NCBI RefSeq assembly: GCF_004793765.1 | Contig: NZ_SRYM01000032.1 | Location: 1-44,746 of the forward strand | DNA from: Parabacteroides distasonis | Lineage (GTDB): Bacteria; Bacteroidota; Bacteroidia; Bacteroidales; Tannerellaceae | DNA length: 44,746 nucleotides | Direction: 5' to 3' | In this document: positions 1-7,753 of the stretch, in pieces | Layout of the letters: every line of letters starts with the position of its first letter | Position numbering within the stretch: position 1 is the first letter of the stretch | Position numbers and translations under genes: made by a program | The notes under the pieces: generated by a model | Seen by the model: only the letters and a program-made list of their open reading frames with translations | What the model was told of the DNA's origin: nothing | Database searches by the model: none

Positions 1-1
1 T

Positions 2-54
2 ACTTTTGGGTCAAGCCAAAAGTGACATACCGATTTGGGTCAAGCCAAAAGTAA
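2..54. repeat. Two tandem copies of a short inverted repeat at the left edge
   Basis: Bases 2-23 read ACTTTTGG, a six-base GTCAAG spacer, then CCAAAAGT, an exact 8-bp inverted repeat. A second copy lies at about 33-53 with the left arm degraded. Sequence of this kind (ACTTTTGG/CTTGACCCAAAAGT) is familiar as dispersed intergenic DNA in Bacteroidota genomes; that is recollection, not a search. It lies just past the 3' end of the minus-strand HU-like gene and could act as a terminator stem, but no T tract follows it. Confidence 0.7.
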
Positions 55-58
55 CGCG

Positions 59-520
59 TCAGATCTCATCAGGCGACTCCGAATCCCCCCCTTCCTCCAC
101 CGGTGTCCCGAGTATCGTGACCTTCAGGAGCGAAGTCTTCTCGCCCAGCAGCGAGTAACGTCGTGCCCCGTTCAAGATGGTATAAGAGGGTGAGAATCCC
201 GGTACGATGCTCCGGATCTGCGTGGCCTTGACCTCCTCGGCGGTCGCCACCCCCTTCTCGGTGACGAATCGGTTATAGACGGTCCCGAACCCCAGCAGCT
301 CCACTTTGTAGCCTTTTTGCAGATTCTTGATGACATACCGCTGATAACGGTCGAGCACATTCAATACATCCCCCTTGGTGAGCGAGGACTCCTCGGCGAT
401 CTGGTCCGAGGCATCCCGTGTGGTGAGGGTTCCGAAATAATAAGGCACCGGTTTGTACACCTCCTGTTTGGGATCTGTCTTCGGTACGAAAAACTTTCTG
501 GCTTGAAATGCTTGTGGCAT
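59..520 (-). CDS. HU-like DNA-binding protein (Bacteroidota HU-family)
   Basis: This is a 153-residue protein of the HU/IHF-like family that is widespread in Bacteroidota. The segment around KGDVLNVLDRYQRYVIKNLQKGYKVELLGFG-like residues (about 66-100 of the longer reading frame) matches the HU dimerisation helices, followed by the Gly-Phe-Gly turn before the DNA-binding arm. Such proteins are longer than classical 90-residue HU, as here. The start is placed at the ATG at 518-520 because the upstream 17 codons of open frame are made of a heptamer repeat (530-557) and give a low-complexity INFQLPIFNYQ stretch unlike a real N-terminus. It heads away from the DUF4248 and primase-helicase genes and probably belongs to their module. 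In related genomes an N-acetylmuramoyl-L-alanine amidase often follows; that would lie left of the window. Confidence 0.8.
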   Translation of the reverse strand: MPQAFQARKFFVPKTDPKQEVYKPVPYYFGTLTTRDASDQIAEESSLTKGDVLNVLDRYQRYVIKNLQKGYKVELLGFGTVYNRFVTEKGVATAEEVKATQIRSIVPGFSPSYTILNGARRYSLLGEKTSLLKVTILGTPVEEGGDSESPDEI

Positions 521-529
521 GGTTTGATA

Positions 530-557
530 ATTAAAAATTGGTAATTGAAAATTAATT
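530..557. repeat. Heptamer tract 1 (ATTGAAA type, four units)
   Basis: Four consecutive 7-base units ATTAAAA, ATTGGTA, ATTGAAA, ATTAATT lie directly upstream of the HU-like start codon. This is the first of ten 28-nt tracts with the same four-by-seven layout in the window. Confidence 0.8.
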
Positions 558-628
558 ATATTGCTGATCAACGTTGCAAAGATAGGTTCCGCCGTAGGGG
601 GCGGTGATGCCGAGTGACGCCCGGGGAG

Positions 629-656
629 ATGAATAATGAATAATTAACAATGAATA
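629..656. repeat. Heptamer tract 2 (ATGAATA type, four units)
   Basis: Units ATGAATA, ATGAATA, ATTAACA, ATGAATA run without gaps in the spacer between the HU-like and DUF4248 genes. It has the same period and length as tract 1 with a related consensus. Confidence 0.85.
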
Positions 657-682
657 ATGGGTGTGATCGGTGTCAGACCATG

Positions 683-774
683 ATGCCCATCGTAAGCTCC
701 CTTGAATGGGCATCGTAAGTAGTTTACGATGGGTATTGTAAGAAGCTTATGATGGGCATTCGAAGAATTGCCAA
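683..774. repeat. Tandem array of four 23-nt units with internal palindromes
   Basis: Units begin at 683, 706, 729 and 752, each starting ATGSSC/ATGGGT and continuing with a CGTAAG...TTACG-type short inverted repeat (for example CGTAAGTAGTTTACG at 714-728). The first and second units also pair with each other through GCCCAT and ATGGGC. The array ends six bases before the stop codon of the DUF4248 gene (780), so it lies downstream of that gene on the minus strand. Confidence 0.8.
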
Positions 775-779
775 CTCGT

Positions 780-986
780 TTACGGTTCTCCGAGGTAGCG
801 GGCGATCAGCGCCACCTGCCGTGGCGTGAGGATCCGTTGCTCGGGGCGGTATCCCGTCTCCCGCAGCCTGTCGTGCAGCTCGGTGCATCGGATGATCCAG
901 CGGCGCAGGCGGTTACAAGCTTGGTGTGAGGCAAGCTCTGGGAAGTAGAGTGCCGCCAGTTCGGACTTTTTTAATGGTAAGGACAT
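780..986 (-). CDS. DUF4248 domain-containing protein
   Basis: This 68-residue protein begins MSLPLKKSELAALYFPEL and carries conserved-looking N-R-L-R-R-W-I and LTPRQVALIARYLGEP segments. These are typical of DUF4248, a small family found in Bacteroidota beside BT4734/DUF3987 genes. The layout suggests an N-terminal winged-helix or HTH-like fold (K-S-E-L-A...L followed by a basic Arg-rich helix), but no function is established. It lies between the HU-like gene and the primase-helicase genes on the same strand. A four-unit heptamer tract sits immediately upstream of its ATG and a 23-nt tandem array immediately after its stop. Family assignment is by recognition of the sequence pattern. Confidence 0.8.
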   Translation of the reverse strand: MSLPLKKSELAALYFPELASHQACNRLRRWIIRCTELHDRLRETGYRPEQRILTPRQVALIARYLGEP

Positions 987-990
987 TTTT

Positions 991-1018
991 ATTTATGATT
1001 TATGATTAATGAATTTGG
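991..1018. repeat. Heptamer tract 3 (ATTTATG type, four units)
   Basis: Units ATTTATG, ATTTATG, ATTAATG, AATTTGG lie between the DUF4248 start codon (986) and the DUF3987 gene stop (1056). It is in the position a leader for the DUF4248 gene would take. Confidence 0.75.
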
Positions 1019-1055
1019 GATGACATGATCGTGAAACTTTCATTCTTTCAAACTT

Positions 1056-2939
1056 TCAACGATCCTTTTCTCTCACACACGTGCGCACGCGTGAAGCGAA
1101 GGAATATTCGCCCCGTCCGTTCTTGACGAGGATCCCTTTCTCCACCATCCTTCTGAGGTGGGTATCGAGGGTATTCTGCGGTATCCCGTTCTTCTCCGCC
1201 TCTTGTGCGGCTTGTTTCCGGCAGAACTTCAGGGGGAGGGCCTTGAGCAGGGAATCTAAGGGCGCGGCCTGTTGCGGGGCAAGCTCCACGGATGGAAGGT
1301 AGCCTAGGATATGGCAGGAATGGCGGTAAAGAGGCTCGACGAGCGACATCACGGACTCGAAGTCCTCATCGGTGACCTGCAGGTCGAGTTTCGGGACGAT
1401 GCCGTCTCGGACGTTCTCCTCCGGGATTTCGTCCGAGGGGGAGAGACCGGGGGAATTGAAAATGGGAAATTGAGAATGGAGAGCGGCTTGTCGGGGAGGA
1501 AGGAGTTTCTCCACCGCCCGCATCAGGGCCACTACGCTCAGGATCCGGCAGGTGTTGATCGCTATGCGTGCCACGGTGCTCCGCATGGATCCTCCGCCTA
1601 AGCATCCGGCGTGGCTGAATATCTGGGCGAAATGCCGGTCGAAACGTTGTTCCTGCTCCTTCGAGAGTCTCAGCTGGATGAGGTTCACCTCTTTCGCGAT
1701 CCGGTCCGCGACCTGTTTCCACTGGCGACCCCATTCGATGAAACGTTGGTCGTAATCCACCCCGTCCGCATGGAACTGGCTCGTCCATTCATTGATGGAA
1801 GGCATGAAATAGAATAACTGGCGTGAGAACAAGCCGTTCTCGGCCGATGGGATGAGGGGTTTGACTTGCGCGGGCGTTCCGCTCAGCAATACGCTCAGGT
1901 AGGAAGCGGCGCATTCCCGGTACTCCTTGTTCGTGCGTCGGTTGAAAGACAGACGCTCATGATCATGACATTTGCGCAAGGTATCGCTCCAATGGCCGTG
2001 GTCGGTGTCGATCGCCGCGCTCACGGTATCGGCCTCGGTCTCGCAGATCAACCCGATCCCCTCGGCCTCGATCAGGTTCTCCAGGATACCTGTGCCGGAG
2101 TTGTTTCCTGCGATGAGGAACATCCTCAAGGGCGGCTGTTTCGGTTCCGGCACCTCGGAGCGTCGCTTGCCCAGCGCGTCCCATTGGGTCTTTTCCGTGC
2201 GGAAGCGATCGTATCTCTCCCGGTAATCGGCCATCAGCTCATCGTGGAAGGGCTCGGCCAGCCGGCGTACCCAGGTGAGCGCTCCCTTTCCAGAGGCGGG
2301 GGGCGCCACGATGAAGGTTTGCAGGCAGGGATACTGGAACTTCCTTCCGTAAAGGATCCTCAGTCGCTTGTTGAGTGTCGCTCCCAGCACGGTGATCGCC
2401 CCCAGCAACAAGATGTCTCGTTGTGCGGGCGAGTTTCCGCAATCCAGCAGTCGCTCCAGGAAGGCGGGCCAGGGCCTGTCGGGGAAACAAGGGGGAAGCG
2501 TTTCCGGGTTCTTTATAACGTACGCTTCGTGCGCACGCTCGTGTGTGAAGGAATTATCGCCTGAAAGATTTGAAAGATTTGAAAGATTCCCGGCCTTTTT
2601 GTCGTTTTTGCGATCGTATCCGGCGGTATAGCCCCGTACGATATCAGTGAGCTGCTTGTCCGGTCTTACGCCGGCGATCTTGGCCCAGTGGAATACGGAT
2701 CCCAGCCCGTTCCGTCCATTGCCCCCCTTGAGGGCGTGGTCGAAGAGCTTGTCCGCCTCGTCGGGCACGTACTTTTCCGACATGCGGCAGATGCGGTGGA
2801 AGAGCGACCGTCCCGCTTCCCCGCAATCATTGGCGATGGCGAAGGCGATCGGCATATACTCTTGATAGGTGGGGGCGATGTTCGCCCCTTGTCTCTCGAT
2901 GGCGGCCACGAGCCGCTCTAAGTCTGATAAAGGATTCAT
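1056..2939 (-). CDS. PriCT-2 and DUF3987 primase-associated NTPase/helicase-like protein
   Basis: This 627-residue protein has two recognisable parts. Residues about 1-95 resemble the PriCT-2 domain found C-terminal to archaeo-eukaryotic-type primases (ANDCGEAGRSLFHRICR...Y.P.EADKLFDHAL..G...G.GSVFHWAK). Residues about 155-500 form a DUF3987 P-loop ATPase: Walker A is APPASGKGAL near residue 215 and a Walker B-like LICETEAD near 300. The C-terminus (LPLKFCRKQAAQEAEKNGI...LDTHLRRMVEKGIL) looks like a winged helix. The primase catalytic part is encoded separately just upstream (2983-3558), so the two probably act together in replication initiation or DNA synthesis. Two repeats are translated in frame: a 9-nt triplication giving NLSNLSNLS (2562-2588) and a heptamer tract giving HSQFPIFNS (1455-1482). 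The ATG at 2937-2939 is the only plausible start. Confidence 0.8.
   Translation of the reverse strand: MNPLSDLERLVAAIERQGANIAPTYQEYMPIAFAIANDCGEAGRSLFHRICRMSEKYVPDEADKLFDHALKGGNGRNGLGSVFHWAKIAGVRPDKQLTDIVRGYTAGYDRKNDKKAGNLSNLSNLSGDNSFTHERAHEAYVIKNPETLPPCFPDRPWPAFLERLLDCGNSPAQRDILLLGAITVLGATLNKRLRILYGRKFQYPCLQTFIVAPPASGKGALTWVRRLAEPFHDELMADYRERYDRFRTEKTQWDALGKRRSEVPEPKQPPLRMFLIAGNNSGTGILENLIEAEGIGLICETEADTVSAAIDTDHGHWSDTLRKCHDHERLSFNRRTNKEYRECAASYLSVLLSGTPAQVKPLIPSAENGLFSRQLFYFMPSINEWTSQFHADGVDYDQRFIEWGRQWKQVADRIAKEVNLIQLRLSKEQEQRFDRHFAQIFSHAGCLGGGSMRSTVARIAINTCRILSVVALMRAVEKLLPPRQAALHSQFPIFNSPGLSPSDEIPEENVRDGIVPKLDLQVTDEDFESVMSLVEPLYRHSCHILGYLPSVELAPQQAAPLDSLLKALPLKFCRKQAAQEAEKNGIPQNTLDTHLRRMVEKGILVKNGRGEYSFASRVRTCVREKDR
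1455..1482. repeat. Heptamer tract 4, translated inside the DUF3987 gene
   Basis: Units ATTGAAA, ATGGGAA, ATTGAGA, ATGGAGA match the consensus of the intergenic tracts. Read on the minus strand it is in frame and encodes residues close to LHSQFPIFNSPG, between the ATPase region and the C-terminal winged-helix-like region, where an insertion would be tolerated. Confidence 0.8.
2562..2588. repeat. Exact 9-nt triplication inside the DUF3987 gene
   Basis: TGAAAGATT is repeated three times without a mismatch. On the minus strand it encodes Asn-Leu-Ser three times, in a linker between the PriCT-2-like and ATPase domains. A change in copy number would keep the reading frame. Confidence 0.9.
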
Positions 2940-2940
2940 G

Positions 2941-2968
2941 ATGAATAATGAATGGTGAATAATGATTT
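2941..2968. repeat. Heptamer tract 5, between the primase and DUF3987 genes
   Basis: Units ATGAATA, ATGAATG, GTGAATA, ATGATTT lie immediately upstream of the DUF3987 start codon (2939) and downstream of the primase stop codon (2983). They occupy most of the 43-base junction between the two halves of the primase-helicase. Confidence 0.8.
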
Positions 2969-2982
2969 ATAACTGTCACTTG

Positions 2983-3558
2983 TCAACTATTAAGTCCGCT
3001 ATTACGCAGTAACGCCGAGGGATCGTGGCAGAGGAAGCAGGCGCGGGCAAGGTCTGCGTTTGAGGCGTCGGCTTCCAGGCCGTATTTCCACTTGAGGTAT
3101 TCCCAGGCGGATTTCCGTGCCTCGTCGAAAGCCCACTCGATCGTGGCGGTAACGGACAGGCGGTAGGGCACGATGAGTTTTACGCCCGTGGCGCTGGGGC
3201 TGATGAAGGCGAGGTCTGGGCGTAGCCGCTCGTCCTCGAACAGCGTATCTCGCCAACGGGTAGCCTCCTCGGGTGAGGGGAGGTGGTCGATGTCGATGAC
3301 GAACTCGCCCGAGGGCACGAGCAGGTGGTCTTCCTTGCGGTAGGAGAAGACCCCGGCGGGGGTGACGTAGGGCAGCAGGCCGCGTTTCAGGGAGGCGAAC
3401 CGCTTGGGGTCGTTTCCAGCGGCACGTACCCGGTCGGTACGCTCTCGCAGCCACTCGTTGGTGGTGATATAGGCGTGCATTTGGCTGATGCAAACAACCC
3501 CGTTCGGCACCTGGTTGGTGATGGGGGCGTTGAAGAAGGAAAAGATAGACTCTTTCAT
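2983..3558 (-). CDS. BT4734-type primase-polymerase-like protein (VirE N-terminal-like)
   Basis: This 191-residue protein belongs to the BT4734/BF3469 group, which comparative work places with the PrimPol clade of archaeo-eukaryotic primases. Visible motifs support that: a hydrophobic strand ending in Asp-Ile-Asp (FVIDIDHL, residues 87-94) as the metal-binding DxD, and SATGVKLIVPY (122-132) as the S-x-x-G-x-K nucleotide-binding strand. The 3' neighbour supplies the PriCT-2 and ATPase domains, so the enzyme appears split over two genes. In relatives the two parts occur either fused or adjacent. The ATG at 3556-3558 is preferred over the upstream ATG at 3658-3660 because the extra 34 residues look like translated spacer. 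No integrase or resolvase is visible nearby. Confidence 0.75.
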   Translation of the reverse strand: MKESIFSFFNAPITNQVPNGVVCISQMHAYITTNEWLRERTDRVRAAGNDPKRFASLKRGLLPYVTPAGVFSYRKEDHLLVPSGEFVIDIDHLPSPEEATRWRDTLFEDERLRPDLAFISPSATGVKLIVPYRLSVTATIEWAFDEARKSAWEYLKWKYGLEADASNADLARACFLCHDPSALLRNSGLNS

Positions 3559-3752
3559 CGAATTGTTTTTGAGTTTGAATTTAAATATCGTTGATCGGAA
3601 ACACCCGCTCCGGATCGGCGGTAAAGATAGAATCCCCGCATTTGGGAGTGGCTCACCCATGTATGAGCCAATTTCAGATTGTTATAACTTAATTTAGTAT
3701 TTCTTCAAGGTTTTGACGTTTCACCATGGGGAGATTTCCCCGATGAGACGTT

Positions 3753-4106
3753 ATGATCGAATCACGAGGCTCCGGTTCCAACCCTTGGATCCGTGTGGCC
3801 GCCATGGAAGTACATTTAATCCTGTATCACTGGGGGCTTTCCTCCATGCGCGAAGCCTCCGATCTCTTGGGTGTCAGCCGGAACACGTTGTCGAAGCTAG
3901 ACCCGAGACATCCGGACGGCAGCCTCCGCTTGGAATCGCTGGACCGTATCTACGCCACGTTCTTTCGTCTGGTACCTTACCAGTTCCCGGAGCGGGAGTG
4001 GGAGATTGAGCGAGATGAATTGAGGCGTTCCAGGTGCCGGATATTGGAGCAAAGCTATCTGCTGCCGAGGAAGGTGCGGGAGAGGGTGGAGAGGGAGATA
4101 CGCTAA
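3753..4106 (+). CDS. Small helix-turn-helix protein of unknown role
   Basis: This 117-residue protein is divergent from the primase gene. A helix-turn-helix is visible at about residues 31-50 (SMREASDLLGVSRNTLSKLD), with the usual small residue, Gly-Val turn and Ser-Arg-Asn-Thr recognition-helix start. The C-terminal third is rich in Arg and Glu (RRSRCRILEQ...RKVRERVEREIR) and probably helical. Base composition resembles the primase module, not the AT-rich polysaccharide genes that begin 54 bases later, so it likely belongs with the former. An internal ATG at 3804 is an alternative start; the upstream ATG is kept because the extra codons look coding. It could regulate the divergent module, which is inference from position only. 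Confidence 0.6.
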   Translation: MIESRGSGSNPWIRVAAMEVHLILYHWGLSSMREASDLLGVSRNTLSKLDPRHPDGSLRLESLDRIYATFFRLVPYQFPEREWEIERDELRRSRCRILEQSYLLPRKVRERVEREIR

Positions 4107-4160
4107 ATCGAGTGCTTATTGTTTTTAGTTCTAATCTACCATTAAATAGAGTATTAGCGT

Positions 4161-5723
4161 ATGGTTTCGTCTCATTTAGGTAATAATCGGATAATAAAGA
4201 ATACTATATTGCTTTATTTCCGTATGATATTGCTGATATTGGTGCAACTTTATATTGTACCTGTTATTTTAAGAAATCTTGGTGTAGCAGATTATGGTTT
4301 GTATAACGTTATAGCTGGGGTTGTTACGATGTTTTCTTTTCTTGGTGGATCCTTGTCGTCAGGAATACAGCGTTTTATGTCTTTTGCGATAGGAAAAAAT
4401 GATAAAGAGCTTTTGAATACGACTTTTGGAGTGACTGCCTCTATATTCATTGTCTTTTCTTTTGTGACTTTTCTACTGTTGGAAAGTTTTGGATCGTGGT
4501 TCGTGAATTGTGGGATGAATATTCCTGCGGAACGAATTGTCGCGGCCAATTGGGTATTTCAATTCTCGGTACTGTCTTTTATTGTCAATCTAGTGACAAT
4601 ACCTTATAATTCTGCTATAATCGCTCATGAACGAATGAGTATCTATGCCTATGCCAGTATTTTTGATGGTGTGTTAAAATTTTTATTGGCCATATCCTTG
4701 TCCTTTTTTTCGTTTGATAAATTGATTTATTATGCAGGTTTTATAGTTGTTATCTCTGTCTCTATTTGTTTGTTTTATATTTATTATTGCAAAAGGAATT
4801 TTGAGGAATGCCGGGATATTAAACTGACCTGGAATCCGGAAATAGGGAGAAAACTCTTGTTTTACTCCGGTTGGAATGTCGTGGGTGTTTTGGCAAATAT
4901 AGGCAGGGGGCAAGGTTTGAACATTGTTATGAACCTTTTCTTCGGTACATTGCTTAATGCGGCTCACGCTATTGCCTTGCAGATAAATGGAGTAGTTTCG
5001 CAATTCATAAGTAACATATATATGGCGACTCGTCCTCCGATTACGAAGTTATACGCTCAAGGTGATATCGGCGGTATGTGGAATTTGATTTTTAGGAGTG
5101 CGAAGATTACTTTTTATCTGCTGATGATTTTGAGTATTCCCGCTATTATAGAAATTGAGACAGTCCTCTCGTTATGGCTTCGCGATGTGCCGGAATATAC
5201 GAGTAATATAGTTGTGTTAATGTTGATGATGACATTGATAGAGACATTGGTGAATCAGTTGATCTCAGCATTCCAAGCGGCTAATAGAATCAAACGATAC
5301 CAGCAATATTCTAGCACTATAATTCTTTTATGCGTGCCTCTATCCTTTGTCGTATTAAAGTTTTGGAAAATGAATCCGATGATCCCATATGTTATATCCA
5401 TAGCTCTTTCGTTTTTTTATGTATTATCTATAGTTGTGGTAGCTAAAATGGAATTGAATATGTCTATGAAAAAGTTCCTGCATTCTGTATTAATACGAAA
5501 TGTTATTGTTTTTGTAATCGTATTTGTATTAGTACGAGTTCTAAGCGATTTATTGGATGCTTCTTTCGGTAGAGTTGTTGTCACGTTTTTGTTGACTTTA
5601 TTGTCATCTGCTATCATGATTTGGATCGTAGGATTGGATGGCGTAGAGAAGGCGTATGTGTCAAATCAAATAAGTAAAGTAATAACGAATATAAAAAATA
5701 ATCGTATTCATGAGAAATCCTAA
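4161..5723 (+). CDS. wzx: Polysaccharide flippase (Wzx-like, MATE/MVF superfamily)
   Basis: This 520-residue protein is almost entirely hydrophobic, with about 12-14 membrane segments. The N-terminus (NTILLYFRMILLILVQLYIVPVILRNLGVADYGLYNVIAGV) is the typical start of Wzx-family lipid-linked oligosaccharide flippases. It should move an undecaprenyl-pyrophosphate repeat unit across the inner membrane. It is the first gene of a run of overlapping genes on the plus strand; its 3' end overlaps the NeuB-like gene by 14 bases, suggesting translational coupling. The DNA becomes visibly AT-rich from here, as usual for exchanged capsule loci. I see no Bacteroidota promoter match in the 54 bases upstream. 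Confidence 0.88.
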   Translation: MVSSHLGNNRIIKNTILLYFRMILLILVQLYIVPVILRNLGVADYGLYNVIAGVVTMFSFLGGSLSSGIQRFMSFAIGKNDKELLNTTFGVTASIFIVFSFVTFLLLESFGSWFVNCGMNIPAERIVAANWVFQFSVLSFIVNLVTIPYNSAIIAHERMSIYAYASIFDGVLKFLLAISLSFFSFDKLIYYAGFIVVISVSICLFYIYYCKRNFEECRDIKLTWNPEIGRKLLFYSGWNVVGVLANIGRGQGLNIVMNLFFGTLLNAAHAIALQINGVVSQFISNIYMATRPPITKLYAQGDIGGMWNLIFRSAKITFYLLMILSIPAIIEIETVLSLWLRDVPEYTSNIVVLMLMMTLIETLVNQLISAFQAANRIKRYQQYSSTIILLCVPLSFVVLKFWKMNPMIPYVISIALSFFYVLSIVVVAKMELNMSMKKFLHSVLIRNVIVFVIVFVLVRVLSDLLDASFGRVVVTFLLTLLSSAIMIWIVGLDGVEKAYVSNQISKVITNIKNNRIHEKS

Positions 5724-6582
5724 AATTATAGCAGAGATTGGTTGTAATCACAAAGGTGATATGAGTATCGCAAAAGAGTTGATAATGACGGCAGCTACTT
5801 ATTGTAAGGTGGATGTGATAAAATTTCAGAAGCGTTGTAATAAGGAATTATTGACTCTCGAGGAGTATAATGCGCCTCATCCTCATCCGGAAAATGCTTA
5901 TGGCTCTACTTATGGGGCTCATCGCGAGTTTCTTGAGTTTACATTGGAGCAACATAATCAATTACAAAAATGGTGTGAGGAATTTGGGATAGAATATTCC
6001 ACCTCGGTTTGGGATGTCACTTCTGCGAAGGAGATAACTTCTCTTCATCCGAAATTAATCAAGGTACCTTCTGCTTGTAATCTCAATAAACCCTTGTTGC
6101 AATATTTGTGTAGTAATTTTGAAGGGGAGATTCATTTGTCGTTCGGAATGACTACCAAGCAAGAGGAGGAAGAGATTGTTTGCTTTTTTGAGCGAAATGG
6201 ACGGGCCAAGGACCTGGTTCTTTATGATTGCACGTCTGGTTACCCTGTACCCTTTGAGGATATTTGTTTACTAGAGCTTACTCGTATGCGTAAGGAGTAT
6301 GCGGGTAGGGTGAAGGCTATAGGTTTTTCAGGGCATCATTTGGGTATTGCGGTGGATAGTGCGGCTGTAGCTTTAGGTGCGGAGTGGATAGAGCGTCATT
6401 ATACGTTAGATAGGACGTGGAAAGGAACAGATCATGCGGCTAGCCTAGAGCCTGATGGCGTAAGGAAGTTGGTTCGCGATTGCCGTGCGGTAGCCCAGGC
6501 TCTTACCTATAAACAAAAGGACGTGCTTGATATTGAGATGGTACAACGTGATAAATTGAAAAAGAATCAGGTAAAATGGTAA
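5710..6582 (+). CDS. NeuB-family nonulosonic acid synthase without SAF domain (KDN- or sialic-acid-phosphate synthase-like)
   Basis: This 290-residue TIM-barrel enzyme condenses phosphoenolpyruvate with a six-carbon sugar. Family motifs are clear: IAEIGCNHKGD near the N-terminus, VIKFQKR (catalytic Lys), LYDCTSGYPVPF, and IGFSGHHLGIAVDS...LGAEWIERHYTLDRTWKGTDHAASLEP. Two points are odd. The C-terminal antifreeze-like SAF domain of classical NeuB (about 350 residues in total) is absent. The usual SGE(I/D) loop reads VPSACNLN, so the conserved Glu is replaced. No ManNAc-forming NeuC epimerase is encoded in the locus, and a KdsC-type phosphatase is fused to the next gene. This fits a phosphorylated intermediate route (for example mannose-6-phosphate to KDN-9-phosphate) better than the classical NeuB route. 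The exact sugar is not determined. Confidence 0.8.
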   Translation: MRNPKIIAEIGCNHKGDMSIAKELIMTAATYCKVDVIKFQKRCNKELLTLEEYNAPHPHPENAYGSTYGAHREFLEFTLEQHNQLQKWCEEFGIEYSTSVWDVTSAKEITSLHPKLIKVPSACNLNKPLLQYLCSNFEGEIHLSFGMTTKQEEEEIVCFFERNGRAKDLVLYDCTSGYPVPFEDICLLELTRMRKEYAGRVKAIGFSGHHLGIAVDSAAVALGAEWIERHYTLDRTWKGTDHAASLEPDGVRKLVRDCRAVAQALTYKQKDVLDIEMVQRDKLKKNQVKW

Positions 6583-6589
6583 TTTAATA

Positions 6590-7753
6590 ATGAAAACAAT
6601 CGCATTTATACCGGTAAGGGGTGGAAGTAAATCAATTCCTCTTAAAAATATCAAACTTTTTTGTGGAAAGCCTTTGGTTTGTTGGAATATTGAGGCTTTG
6701 GTAAATTGTCCGGAAGTGGATGAGATAGTAGTGGCTACTGATTCTGACGAGATTTGGAATACGGTCTCTGCTTGTTGTTACCCCAGGACTATCTTGTATC
6801 GTCGTTTGGCGGAAAACGCGTGCGATACAGCCAGTACGGAAAGTGTTATGTTGGAATATATTGATAAGGCCCAGCTTGCGGAGGATAGTATTTTTATGTT
6901 AGTTCAGGCAACTTCGCCTCTGACGGAGACTCGCCATTTTTCGGAAGCTCTTCGCATGTATTTTAAAGGTGAATATGACAGTATATTGACTTGTGTGCGT
7001 AATTATCGCTTTTTATGGAATGAGAATGGTACGTCGATGAACTATGACTATATGAAGCGTCCTCGTCGGCAAAACTTCAAAGGGCTATTGATGGAGAATG
7101 GCGCTTTCTATATCAATACGGTAAGGAATATACAGGGTTGTGGAAATAGGCTTAGTGGTAAGATTGGCATTTATGAGATGCCGGAGTATACCGCCACGGA
7201 GATTGATGAGCCGGATGATTGGATTGTATTGGAGAATTTAATGCGTAAATACGTGTTGCCACAAAACGTTATGAGGAAAGAGATAAAACTTTTCTTGTGT
7301 GACGTGGATGGGACTCTAACGGATGGAGGTATGTATTATACGGAAAGTGGTGATGAGTTGAAAAAATTCAATGCTCGTGATGGTATGGGGTTCCAATTAC
7401 TCCGAGAGGCTGGGATAAAAACAGGGATCATAACTTCTGAGAATACAAAAATTGTAGAGAATCGTGCCAAGAAATTGAAAGTGGACTTTTTATATCAGGG
7501 AAAGCGAGATGGAGGGAAACTTGCTGTAGCTAAAGAGATTTGTGATATGTTGAAAATCGATTTTGGGGAAGTGGCATATATTGGGGATGATGTTAATTGT
7601 GTGGATTTACTATCTGCGGTTGGATTTGCCGCATGTCCTGCTGATGCGGTAATAGAAGTAAAAAAGATCCCTCATATAAAGTTATTGGAGAAAAGGGGCG
7701 GCGAAGGTTGCGTGAGGGAGTTTATTTCTTTATTCTTAAATAAGAATCGATGA
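6590..7753 (+). CDS. Bifunctional CMP-nonulosonate synthetase fused to a KdsC-type HAD phosphatase
   Basis: This 387-residue fusion has an N-terminal half (about 1-225) that is an acylneuraminate cytidylyltransferase: AFIPVRGGSKSIPLKNI is the CTP-binding loop, with VATDSDEI and LVQATSPL further on. The C-terminal half (about 232-385) is a KdsC-like HAD phosphatase with all motifs present: DVDGTLTDGG (nucleophile and acid Asp), ITSEN, a conserved Lys in QGKRDGGK, and YIGDDVN. With the preceding synthase it gives two consecutive steps, dephosphorylation of a nonulosonate 9-phosphate and activation to the CMP sugar. Mammalian CMAS has the same domain order, but its HAD domain is considered inactive; here the catalytic Asp residues remain. 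It starts 7 bases after the synthase and overlaps the next gene by ATGA. Confidence 0.85.
   Translation: MKTIAFIPVRGGSKSIPLKNIKLFCGKPLVCWNIEALVNCPEVDEIVVATDSDEIWNTVSACCYPRTILYRRLAENACDTASTESVMLEYIDKAQLAEDSIFMLVQATSPLTETRHFSEALRMYFKGEYDSILTCVRNYRFLWNENGTSMNYDYMKRPRRQNFKGLLMENGAFYINTVRNIQGCGNRLSGKIGIYEMPEYTATEIDEPDDWIVLENLMRKYVLPQNVMRKEIKLFLCDVDGTLTDGGMYYTESGDELKKFNARDGMGFQLLREAGIKTGIITSENTKIVENRAKKLKVDFLYQGKRDGGKLAVAKEICDMLKIDFGEVAYIGDDVNCVDLLSAVGFAACPADAVIEVKKIPHIKLLEKRGGEGCVREFISLFLNKNR

Noticed and set aside
530-571. A longer HU-like protein starting at the ATG at 571
   Set aside because: The extra codons are a heptamer repeat and a low-complexity peptide; the ATG at 520 begins the family-like part.
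683-774. A CRISPR array at the 23-nt repeats (also considered at 19744 and 38366)
   Set aside because: Units are directly adjacent with no unique spacers, and no cas genes are present.
3660-3752. An invertible promoter region before the polysaccharide locus
   Set aside because: No pair of inverted repeats of useful length flanks a promoter-like sequence here; only a short GGGGA-GATT-TCCCC hairpin is visible.
4161-5723. A drug-efflux MATE transporter
   Set aside because: The N-terminal motif and the surrounding glycan genes fit a polysaccharide flippase much better.
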